Below, one piece after another: positions 10,077 through 17,184 of a stretch of 34,852 nt of DNA. The stretch's first letter is position 1, and every line of letters begins with the position of its first letter. The notes beneath the pieces were generated by a model. That model was given only the letters and a program-made list of their open reading frames with translations. It did no database searches and was not told the origin of the DNA. The DNA comes from Calditrichia bacterium. GTDB taxonomy: Bacteria; Calditrichota; Calditrichia; Calditrichales; Calditrichaceae. Both the position numbers and the translations under genes were made by a program. The stretch is from contig JALSTK010000154.1 of assembly GCA_026983775.1 (NCBI GenBank), positions 1 through 34,852 on the forward strand, read 5' to 3'.

Positions 10077-11510
10077 ATGGAAAAAGCGGGATTACTCATT
10101 GTCGATGATCAGCAGGAGATTTTAAATGCCCTGCAACGCTTGTTCAAGAAGGATTATCGTGTCTTTACAGCAGAAAGCGGCCAGCAGGCCCTGGGTATAA
10201 TGCAGAAAAACGAGATCAGTGTCATTCTTTGTGATCAACGAATGCCCGGGATGGATGGTGTGACCTTTCTTTCCAAAGCGCGGGAGATTCAGCCGGATGC
10301 CATGCGTTTGATTATAACAGGATATGCAGATATTGAGGCCACCATCGATGCTGTGAACAAGGCTAAAATATTCCAGTACATCACCAAACCGTTCGAACCG
10401 GAAGAGTTGAAACAGATCGTCCGGAATGCGACGGACCGCTATCGTTTGACCAGGGAAAATCGGTTACTGCAAAAGCGGTTGGAGAGTGCCAACAAGCGTT
10501 TGGTGTCGGAAAAAAAGCTGTTGCAAAAACAAATTGAAAAAGAGTTGGACCTGGGGAATTTTATCGGTAACAGCCCTAAGATGTTACATATTTTCAAACT
10601 GGTTAGAAAAGTAGTGGATACCCCAACGACCGTTTTGCTATTAGGTGAAACGGGCACAGGGAAAGAATTACTGGCTAAAATCATCCATTTCAACAGTGAA
10701 CGGCGGGATAAAATGTTTGTCGTCCAGAACTGCGGCGCCATACCGGATACCTTGCTGCAGAGTGAATTGTTCGGCCATGTCAAAGGCTCCTTCACCGGAG
10801 CCGTTGCCGATAAAAAGGGGTTATTTGAAATGGCGGATAAGGGCACGATCTTTCTGGATGAGATCGGCGATACGTCTCCTGCTCTGCAATTGGGACTGTT
10901 GCGCGTGCTGCAGGAAGGTGAGATCAAGCCTCTCGGTTCTACCCGGACCAAAAAAGTGGATGTGCGGGTTATTGCCGCCACCAATCGGGACTTACAAAAA
11001 GAGGTGGAGGAAGGCCGTTTTCGCGAAGACCTGTTTTACCGTTTAAGCGTTTTTCCTATTAAGCTGCCACCCTTGCGTGAGCGCAAAGAAGATATTCCGG
11101 AACTGGTTTATTTTTTTATAGAAAAATATAGCAGGCGCATCGGCAAAGAGGTGAAGGGGATTCGTCCTGCCGCCCTGCAAAAATTGATACAAGCTCCGTT
11201 TCCGGGGAATATACGCGAGCTGGAAAATGAGATTGAACGCATGGTCACCCTGGTCGATGAGGGAAATTTTATAAATGATGAATTGCTTTCACCGCGTTTT
11301 AGGAAGATGGCCGTGAATACCATTCAAATTCCTTCATCCGAACAAAATTTAAAAGAAGCGGTTGGTCGCCTGGAGCGGGAAATGATTCATCGGGCTCTTA
11401 AAGATAACCGGGGCAATATCCTGCGCTCCGCAGAACAATTGGGCATTAGCCGGGTAGGACTGCATAAGATGTTGAAGCGCCACCAGATTGAAGTAAGCTT
11501 GTTTAAATGA
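10077..11510 (+). CDS. NtrC-family sigma-54-dependent response regulator
   Basis: A 477-residue regulator, very probably the phosphorylation target of the kinase 24 bp upstream. Receiver domain at 1-120 with phospho-acceptor D53 (CDQRMPGMDG), and T/K switch residues in IITGYAD and YITKPFEP. The sigma-54-activator AAA+ domain covers about 158-385 with Walker A GETGTGKE, Walker B GTIFLDEIGD and the arginine-finger region FREDLFYRL. A Fis-type helix-turn-helix is at the C-terminus (NILRSAEQLGISRVGLHKML). The sigma-54 contact loop reads GSFTGA instead of the consensus GAFTGA. The start has GAGGGAG just upstream. Target genes are not evident; the envelope genes downstream are candidates, but no sigma-54 promoter was recognised there. 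Confidence 0.93.
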   Translation: MEKAGLLIVDDQQEILNALQRLFKKDYRVFTAESGQQALGIMQKNEISVILCDQRMPGMDGVTFLSKAREIQPDAMRLIITGYADIEATIDAVNKAKIFQYITKPFEPEELKQIVRNATDRYRLTRENRLLQKRLESANKRLVSEKKLLQKQIEKELDLGNFIGNSPKMLHIFKLVRKVVDTPTTVLLLGETGTGKELLAKIIHFNSERRDKMFVVQNCGAIPDTLLQSELFGHVKGSFTGAVADKKGLFEMADKGTIFLDEIGDTSPALQLGLLRVLQEGEIKPLGSTRTKKVDVRVIAATNRDLQKEVEEGRFREDLFYRLSVFPIKLPPLRERKEDIPELVYFFIEKYSRRIGKEVKGIRPAALQKLIQAPFPGNIRELENEIERMVTLVDEGNFINDELLSPRFRKMAVNTIQIPSSEQNLKEAVGRLEREMIHRALKDNRGNILRSAEQLGISRVGLHKMLKRHQIEVSLFK

Positions 11511-11522
11511 CAGGGGAATACG

Positions 11523-11993
11523 ATGTTACACTTTACTATTCCGGGATATGGTAGTTTCCGGATTCAGCATTTTGTTATGGATTTCAACGGTACTTTGGCA
11601 GTGGATGGCCATCTATTGAACGGTGTCGCCGAGCGCTTCCAAAAATTATCACCGGAAGTGGATCTTTATGTACTCACGGCAGATACCTTCGGTTTGGTTC
11701 GCCAGGAAATGGGAAATATGCCCTGTACGGTTACTATTCTCGGTAAAGAACACCAGGCGGAGGCCAAGGGGATGTATGTGGAAAAATTGGGAGCGGAGAG
11801 CACAGTGGCTTTCGGAAACGGACGGAATGATCGGTTAATGTTAAAAAAAGCTCGATTGGGTATTGCTATTTTGCAGGGGGAAGGCGTTGCCCGGGAGACA
11901 TGGGATGCGGCGGATATTGTGGTCAAGCATATTCATGATGCCCTGGACCTGTTCTTAAATGAGAAACGACTCATCGCTACTTTGCGTAGATAG
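11523..11993 (+). CDS. Small HAD phosphatase resembling soluble P-type ATPase domains
   Basis: A 156-residue HAD-superfamily protein. Motif I is DFNGTLA with nucleophile D20. The residue two after it is Asn, not Asp, which recalls the DKTGT signature of P-type ATPases rather than a classic DxD phosphatase. A conserved Lys (K82) lies in KGMYVEKLG, and motif III is GNGRND (98-103), the counterpart of GDGxND in P-type ATPases. There are no transmembrane segments or cap domain, so it is a soluble hydrolase-like domain. It lies 12 bp after the NtrC-type regulator with its own AGGGG site, so it is probably co-transcribed with the two-component system. Substrate is unknown. It may be an orphan phosphatase rather than part of a pump. 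Confidence 0.8.
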   Translation: MLHFTIPGYGSFRIQHFVMDFNGTLAVDGHLLNGVAERFQKLSPEVDLYVLTADTFGLVRQEMGNMPCTVTILGKEHQAEAKGMYVEKLGAESTVAFGNGRNDRLMLKKARLGIAILQGEGVARETWDAADIVVKHIHDALDLFLNEKRLIATLRR

Positions 11994-12062
11994 TAAACAA
12001 AGTTATCTTTAAAGCCGGCCACTGAAAACGTTGTTTACATACTATTAAAATAGCATGGCCGG
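11993..12062 (+). other. Interleaved inverted repeats after the HAD gene
   Basis: Two perfect inverted repeats are interleaved in A-B-A'-B' order. GTAAACAA (11993-12000) pairs with TTGTTTAC (12031-12038), and CCGGCCA (12015-12021) pairs with TGGCCGG (12056-12062). In RNA this could form a pseudoknot or two alternative hairpins; in DNA it could be overlapping operator sites. No T run follows, so it is not a standard terminator. It lies between the HAD stop codon and the lipoprotein gene. Confidence 0.35.
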
Positions 12063-12149
12063 AAATGCCTGTGAAACAAGAATAAACTTTTTGGTATGAT
12101 AGTTGTATAAATAAATAACAGATAAAAGTCTATTGTGAGGAGTTATACA

Positions 12150-13217
12150 ATGAAAAAATATAAACATCTGCTAATCGTATTGCTTTCCATCTTGACTGCG
12201 GGCCTGCTGGTCAGTTCCTGTTACACCCAGCTGGCTATGGTAAAGCATGAACAAGCATATGTTAGCGACTTCGACCAAAATGATGAATATGATGAGCAGA
12301 CCCGTTCCGATACGCTTTATTATGAGGATCAGGGCGGGACGGAAATCAATAATTATTATTTTGACAGAGATCCGCTGCTTTATACTCGTTTCGGTTTTAG
12401 CCGTTTCGATCCTTTCTTTTGGGATGATTATTATCCGGATATGTATTTAGATTTTTACTATTCCGATTATTATTATAATTGGCCCTATCTCGGCTGGTAT
12501 CGTCCCATTTATGTAGTGGGAATTCCCGGGTGGTATTACTGGTATCATCCTCGTTGGGGTTACGACGGGTATGTTCCGCCTTTTAAACAACGTTCATTTG
12601 CCAGAGGAGGATGGACCAGCAGGCCGGGCGGCAGTAGTCGGGTAACCCGTACCAGCGGAAGAGCGCATACCACATCCCGTACCGTTGTGCGTAGAAATTC
12701 GGATGGATTTGAGAACAGTACAAAAGCCGTACGGGTCGTCAAAGGAAAATCGGGAAGTACATCTTCGGCAACCGCGGTCAGAACAGCGGTGCGCACTACC
12801 AAACGATCGACCGGAAAGTCAAGGGTCAGAAAAGGACGGAGAACCTACAAGGTGATTTATCCCGCAAACGGTAATAGGCGCATCAGGGTCGTTAAGAGAG
12901 CGAACTCAGGCCGGTCTGTTAAAAAGATTAGAAAAGCATCTTCCGGCAAGAGCCGTAGCCGTAGTAGCGGAACCAAAACAAGGGTCAGGTCATCCAAAAA
13001 ATCAGGCAGATCTTCTTATAGAGCGACACCGGTTAGAAGATCGGGTTCTTCGAACAGCAACCGAAGCCATTCATCCCATCGCTCTTCCTATTCACCGACC
13101 CGTTCCAGCAGTTCTTATTCGTCGGGAAGCTGGTCGCGTAGTTCTTCATCGGTGAGTTCACATAGAAGCAGCAGATCGGGATCATCCAGAAGCAGCCATA
13201 GTTCCAGAAGAAGATAG
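12150..13217 (+). CDS. Lipoprotein with acidic/aromatic middle and basic Ser/Arg-rich tail
   Basis: I recognise no family. The 355-residue product starts with a lipoprotein signal peptide and a lipobox ending at C24 (LLVSSC). Residues about 25-145 are acidic and very rich in Tyr, Asp, Phe and Trp. The rest is low-complexity and basic: the last 162 residues contain no Asp or Glu and consist largely of Ser, Arg, Lys and Gly, ending in repeated SS/RS/SH units. The protein is therefore strongly charge-polarised. The ATG at 12150 is chosen because GTGAGGAG (12135-12142) is its ribosome-binding site; an upstream in-frame GTG at 12135 would overlap that site. It probably sits in the outer membrane, and the basic tail could bind LPS, polysaccharide or nucleic acid, but that is inference. 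It is 19 bp before the FadL-like gene. Confidence 0.8.
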   Translation: MKKYKHLLIVLLSILTAGLLVSSCYTQLAMVKHEQAYVSDFDQNDEYDEQTRSDTLYYEDQGGTEINNYYFDRDPLLYTRFGFSRFDPFFWDDYYPDMYLDFYYSDYYYNWPYLGWYRPIYVVGIPGWYYWYHPRWGYDGYVPPFKQRSFARGGWTSRPGGSSRVTRTSGRAHTTSRTVVRRNSDGFENSTKAVRVVKGKSGSTSSATAVRTAVRTTKRSTGKSRVRKGRRTYKVIYPANGNRRIRVVKRANSGRSVKKIRKASSGKSRSRSSGTKTRVRSSKKSGRSSYRATPVRRSGSSNSNRSHSSHRSSYSPTRSSSSYSSGSWSRSSSSVSSHRSSRSGSSRSSHSSRRR

Positions 13218-13236
13218 GAAAGAGAAAGGAATCATA

Positions 13237-14685
13237 ATGAGGACGATATGGACAACAATATTGGTATTTTTAATTGCCCTAACGGTTCAGGCTCAAACCA
13301 GCGAAGAGGCGGTAAATCTAATGGAAGACCAAACAGGTATTGGAATACGGGCGGCAGGAATGGGTAATGCCTATACGGGTGTAGCCGATGATTACTCCGC
13401 GGTGTATTGGAATCCGGCCGGGTTAGCCCAGATACGGCAGGGCCAATTCTATGTCTCTTTACAAAATTTGAACTACGAAGATAAGGCCACCTACCTGCAT
13501 GAAACAACAGACGGCCAAAAAAGTTTTACCAAATTCAGTACACTCGGTTTTGTCTATCCGTTTCCGGTTGTGCGCGGCAGCCTGGTGTTGGCTCTGGGAT
13601 ATCAACGATTTAAATCCCTGGACAGCTATCTGCAGTTTGCGGGCAATCTCACTCAAAGTAACAATTTGGCTTTTGATATAAGCAATGATCGTGGAGATTA
13701 TGGAATACTGGATTTTGACCGGGATGTTCAGCAGAAGCAAACCATTACCAATGACGGTTATTTGCGTTCCTGGAATATTGCCGTGGCTATGGATCTGTCT
13801 CCCAATTTTTCCGCGGGTGTTACTTTAGATTTCATCGGGGGAAGCAGCCAGTATAATCGTACCTACTCCCAGGATGATCCGAACGGGAATAACAGCTATG
13901 ATATTTATGATGATAACAATCAGAAAATCGAAGAATTTTATTACAATTATTATGATCTTTATCAGAAATTAACAACCGATTATTCAGGAATCGGAATTAA
14001 AGTAGGGGGCATGTTTCATATTACACCCCAAATCCGGGCCGGCCTGACCGTGGCTTTACCCTATTCCTTAACACTCACCGAAACCTGGTCTAAGGATGAC
14101 GAATTATCCTATGATATCTATTCCCTGGCCGATGATGCAACGTATAACTATGTAGAGCCGTCCAATCTGGGCGATGGCCAGTTTGATTATAAAATAAATG
14201 TTCCTTTTAAATTTAGCGGCGGGGTTTCCTATGATTTGGGCAAAATACTGGTTAGCGCCAGTGCCGAATACCAGGATTGGACCCAAATGGAATTTGAAAA
14301 ACCGGATAATCGTGATGAACGGGATTATACGGATTTGTTGAATCAGAATCCCTTGTTTGATCAGAACTACAAGGCCACGCTCACCTATGCTGTGGGGGGA
14401 GAAGTTAAACTTTTTAATAATTCGCTTTTGGTTCGGGGCGGATACCGTTATGTACCGTCCCCCTTTAAGAATATGGACAAAAAATATGATAAGCGGTATC
14501 TCTCCGCAGGGGTGGGTTATCGGATTGATCGGAATACCGTTATAAATGCTTCCTATACGTACGGCATGTGGGAGAAGGCTCAGTTATATGACTATGATCC
14601 ACCGGACTGGACAGCCACATTGATGCAAACCAATGAAAAATACCGAACCGGTCTGCTACGGGTTGGCATGCGCGTTTCTTTTTAA
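13237..14685 (+). CDS. Outer-membrane beta-barrel of the OmpP1/FadL/TodX or PorV-like type
   Basis: A 482-residue outer-membrane protein with a cleavable signal peptide (about 1-20, ending VQAQ). The mature N-terminus has the family signature: GIGIRAAGMGNAYTGVADDYSAVYWNPAGLAQ, given here by its two parts GIRAAGMGNAY and AVYWNPAGLA. The rest alternates amphipathic strands and ends with an aromatic C-terminal strand (LLRVGMRVSF), the usual BAM-recognition pattern. FadL relatives move hydrophobic compounds across the outer membrane, while PorV-like ones serve type IX secretion. No type IX genes are visible here, so hydrophobic solute uptake is the default guess. The start follows an AAAGGA site. 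It is probably co-transcribed with the preceding lipoprotein gene. Confidence 0.88.
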   Translation: MRTIWTTILVFLIALTVQAQTSEEAVNLMEDQTGIGIRAAGMGNAYTGVADDYSAVYWNPAGLAQIRQGQFYVSLQNLNYEDKATYLHETTDGQKSFTKFSTLGFVYPFPVVRGSLVLALGYQRFKSLDSYLQFAGNLTQSNNLAFDISNDRGDYGILDFDRDVQQKQTITNDGYLRSWNIAVAMDLSPNFSAGVTLDFIGGSSQYNRTYSQDDPNGNNSYDIYDDNNQKIEEFYYNYYDLYQKLTTDYSGIGIKVGGMFHITPQIRAGLTVALPYSLTLTETWSKDDELSYDIYSLADDATYNYVEPSNLGDGQFDYKINVPFKFSGGVSYDLGKILVSASAEYQDWTQMEFEKPDNRDERDYTDLLNQNPLFDQNYKATLTYAVGGEVKLFNNSLLVRGGYRYVPSPFKNMDKKYDKRYLSAGVGYRIDRNTVINASYTYGMWEKAQLYDYDPPDWTATLMQTNEKYRTGLLRVGMRVSF

Positions 14686-14817
14686 ACATATTTTCTCTCT
14701 ATAAAACCGGGTTATGCCGCTAAGGCCTGGTTTCGGAAAAATAAATTTTAGTAATAATGATCCTCTGACCTCCGTATGAGGGTTGGCATTCATTGCAAAA
14801 TCATAGAAGAGTTTACA

Positions 14818-15378
14818 ATGTTCAGGATTTTAAAGGTTGCTGTCCTTATTACTATATTATATTTTTTCCACGGCTGTGCGGTTAGCTACGGCAATTACAA
14901 CACAACAAGCTATACACCGCTTACCTCCCAAAGGTTTAAAAATTCTTCGGGGAAAATTGATCTATATTTTGAAGGGACATCCTTAAGCAGGAGCTATCTT
15001 CAAATCGGCTTCATTGAGGTTGTTGGTAAAAAAGACGCTTCAAACGAAATGTTGATCGATTATCTGAAAAACGAAGCCTACCAAAAAGGGGCGGATGCGG
15101 TTATGAATGTTAAAAAAATGTTTAAAAATCGAGAGACCGGTTTATTATTTGATCAAGAAAATGCCGAAGATTATTCGGCACCAGTTTTTACCGGAATTGC
15201 CATAAAGTATACGGACCGGGTTCCTGATCCTATGGTACAAACGGTTCCTTCTGATACAGCGTTTAAAAGAAATGTTCTTCAAGATCAAGAAGCGAGGTTT
15301 CAACGAGCTTGTTTAGAATATGCCATTTCTCTTCTGGCTTTAGTTGGTGTGCTTGTAAAAGTACTTACAGCGGAATGA
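14818..15378 (+). CDS. Hypothetical lipoprotein, 186 aa
   Basis: Not assigned to a named family. The ATG at 14818 is preferred over an in-frame ATG at 14776 because it begins a normal lipoprotein signal (MFRILKVAVL...) ending at C20 (YFFHGC) with an AGAAG site upstream. The middle contains a compact alpha/beta stretch, IGFIEVVGKK, then MLIDYLKNEAYQKGADAVMNVKK. The GADAVMNV turn resembles small envelope proteins in which it follows a helix in a ferredoxin-like or YbjQ-like fold, but this is only a pattern resemblance. A hydrophobic helix near the C-terminus (YAISLLALVGVLVKVL) could be a membrane anchor. Likely envelope located; function unknown. Confidence 0.72.
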   Translation: MFRILKVAVLITILYFFHGCAVSYGNYNTTSYTPLTSQRFKNSSGKIDLYFEGTSLSRSYLQIGFIEVVGKKDASNEMLIDYLKNEAYQKGADAVMNVKKMFKNRETGLLFDQENAEDYSAPVFTGIAIKYTDRVPDPMVQTVPSDTAFKRNVLQDQEARFQRACLEYAISLLALVGVLVKVLTAE

Positions 15379-15469
15379 TTAGTAAGCCGGGACCGTAGAA
15401 CCGGGTCTGCAGGGCTCACGCGGGAGCGGATTTTCTTAATAATGGATAGTTTCTCCAAAACAAGGGAGC
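15379..15469 (+). other. Spacer before the TPR pseudogene, weak hairpin only
   Basis: No gene is seen in this short spacer. A small GCTC...GAGC hairpin (about 15414-15428) followed by TTTTCTT could be a weak terminator of the preceding lipoprotein gene, but the stem is only four base pairs. Confidence 0.25.
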
Positions 15470-15771
15470 ATGATGCAACAACTGCAGAGCGGTATTTTTC
15501 TTAAAAATCTGGATTCTGGGCAATTTTCTTATTATTGGTGTCCCTGTAACGGATCTCCGGCTATTTCATGAGGGGCAATACAAGAAGGCCAGGGACTTCA
15601 TCCTGGAGGAAGTATATAAGGACGAGCAAAACACCGAGGCTAATTCCTATGATAAACCTGGGAGACGGTTTACTGGCTGCGGGAAAAAAGGATGAGGCCG
15701 AAACGGCTTATCATAAGGCTTTAAAAATATATCCGAATTTTAAACCGTCCAAAAAGAAATTGAAAAGTTAA
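15470..15771 (+). pseudogene. Frameshifted small TPR protein gene
   Basis: A degraded or miscalled gene of about 99 codons. A good site (AAGGGAG) precedes ATG 15470. Translation starts in one frame (MMQQLQSGIFLK), continues in a second (IWILGNFLIIGV, then LRLFHEGQYKKARDFILEE), and ends in the third with LGDGLLAAGKKDEAETAYHK and ALKIYPNF, a clear TPR unit. Removing one A from the A5 run at 15503-15507 and one A from the A3 run at 15654-15656 restores a single frame with a hydrophobic leader and about 1.5 TPR motifs. Both breaks are single-base A-run insertions, so either replication slippage or base-calling error is possible. The only intact ORF is 15568-15771 and lacks the leader. It lies 24 bp before the small barrel gene. 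Confidence 0.75.
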
Positions 15772-15794
15772 ACCATTTAAACGGGAGACCTTAT

Positions 15795-16301
15795 ATGATA
15801 CGCTATGTCTGGATAGTTTTAATTTTTGTCTCTTTGTGTTTTGGTCAACAATCGGAAAAAATGATCCGGGCCCGGCAAGGTATTTTCATCGAAGCCCTGG
15901 GTAACGGTTTTATGTATTCGTTAAATTATGAACGCTATGTCGGCAAACATTTCGACTGGCGAATAGGAGGGATGTATTTTGCCACCGAAAGGCTCCACTC
16001 CGAGGATGGACAGCATTCGGGTAGCATTGCTCTCTTTCTTCTCCCTGTTATGGCTAATTATCTGTTGGGAAATGGCAATCACAAACTGGAGTTAGGTGGC
16101 GGTCCCTTATTGCTTTACCTTTCAGGCAGTGTGGATGATCATCGATCTCACTCCGGTTTAGCGCTTCGGGCCACAGCACGGATCGGCTACGCTTATCTTC
16201 CCGCCCATGGAGGATTCACCTTTCGTGTGGCCTACACACCGCTCCTGACCGATACCTTTTCCCATGGGGTAGGTGTTGCCGTAGGATATGCATTCCATTA
16301 A
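15795..16301 (+). CDS. Small outer-membrane beta-barrel protein
   Basis: A 168-residue exported protein with a signal peptide of about 18 residues (MIRYVWIVLIFVSLCFG). The mature part is built of alternating-residue beta strands separated by Gly-rich turns (IFIEALGNGFMYSLNYERYV, FDWRIGGMYFAT, HKLELGGGPLLLYLSG, VAYTPLL) and ends in an aromatic terminal strand (VGVAVGYAFH). This is the pattern of a small eight-stranded outer-membrane barrel. No named family is recognised. The start has GGGAG 8 bp upstream. It follows the TPR pseudogene by 24 bp and may share its transcript. Role unknown. Confidence 0.75.
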   Translation: MIRYVWIVLIFVSLCFGQQSEKMIRARQGIFIEALGNGFMYSLNYERYVGKHFDWRIGGMYFATERLHSEDGQHSGSIALFLLPVMANYLLGNGNHKLELGGGPLLLYLSGSVDDHRSHSGLALRATARIGYAYLPAHGGFTFRVAYTPLLTDTFSHGVGVAVGYAFH

Positions 16302-16454
16302 ATTTTTATCTTTTTCGGTTGTCTCGGGAAAGTCGGTTTTTTATATTTCTTTCAACACAAAATAGGGTGAAAGCACATACTCCGGGTAAACATCTATTTT
16401 TAAAGGGCTTATTGCGTGGTGTAAATCACTCTGCAAAATAAAGGAATTTTAAGA

Positions 16455-17177
16455 ATGAAACATTGGCCTGTCGTTAAAAGCAAACGTAATTTTCTTTTTA
16501 TATTCCTGTTTACAGGTTTATTATCTGTTATGGGTTGTACTTCCAGCGCACCCCTCGGTGTTTTCCACTTCTCCGATGCCCAAAAGGCCAATCGTTTTTA
16601 CAAAGAATCCTTTATAGCGTGGGCCAAAGCGGATAGCGCCCGTTTGATAGATGCGCAGGCGGTTTTATGTATAGGCAGTTCGAGTATGCGCATGTGGAAA
16701 ACGATAGGGAAAGACCTGGCCCCTTTAAAAATAATCCACAGGGGATTTGGAGGATCGACCATGCAGGATGTGCTTCTGTTTAAGGATTTCTTCGCCCGTT
16801 ACGGGACAAATCGTATTCTCATTTATGAAGGCGATAACGATATGGCCGTCGATTCTGTTCGGCCGGAGGATTTTATTGAAAACTGTAAAATATTTGTCAA
16901 TTACATCAAAGAGAAAAATCCGCAAACGGACTTTTATTTTATTTCGGTAAAGCCGAGTATTCTTCGTAAGCGGATTTGGCCCAAGATGCAGGAAGCGAAT
17001 CGATTATTAAAGGCATACACGGCCAGGGACAGCCATCTTCATTATATCGATGTTGCCGGGAGTATGCTTCATGCAGACGGCACTATACGGGCGGATATTT
17101 TCCGCAGTGATAGTCTGCATATGAATGCCAAAGGTTACCGCTTATGGAAGGACAGGGTGCGTAAAAGCATTAAATGA
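16455..17177 (+). CDS. SGNH/GDSL-type hydrolase lipoprotein
   Basis: A 240-residue lipid-anchored esterase-like protein. The signal peptide ends at lipobox Cys28 (LLSVMGC). All SGNH blocks are visible: block I CIGSSSM with nucleophile S76 (GSS in place of GDS), block II glycine in GFGGS (97-101), block III GDND with N128, and block V D219/H222 (SDSLHMN). The catalytic set is therefore complete. Such enzymes de-esterify acylated sugars or lipids at the cell envelope; the actual substrate is unknown. The stop codon TGA (17175-17177) lies inside the 8-bp target duplication of the first IS copy, so the insertion touched the end of the gene without changing its product. It also separated the gene from a hairpin that now lies 1.35 kb away. 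Confidence 0.88.
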   Translation: MKHWPVVKSKRNFLFIFLFTGLLSVMGCTSSAPLGVFHFSDAQKANRFYKESFIAWAKADSARLIDAQAVLCIGSSSMRMWKTIGKDLAPLKIIHRGFGGSTMQDVLLFKDFFARYGTNRILIYEGDNDMAVDSVRPEDFIENCKIFVNYIKEKNPQTDFYFISVKPSILRKRIWPKMQEANRLLKAYTARDSHLHYIDVAGSMLHADGTIRADIFRSDSLHMNAKGYRLWKDRVRKSIK

Positions 17178-17181
17178 AAAA
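17174..17181 (+). repeat. Target-site duplication of IS copy 1, left
   Basis: ATGAAAAA directly left of the IS; the same 8 bp occurs at 18534-18541 directly right of it. Eight base pairs is the usual ISL3-family duplication length. Confidence 0.9.
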
Positions 17182-17184
17182 GGT

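Noticed and set aside
10439-10984. Minus-strand 181-aa ORF inside the first NtrC-type regulator
   Set aside because: Antisense to the conserved AAA+ domain; Ser-rich composition typical of a shadow frame.
14783-14797. Sigma-54-like string TTGGCATTCATTGCA before the 186-aa lipoprotein gene
   Set aside because: Only 8 nt separate GG and GC; sigma-54 promoters need 10. The spacing fails.
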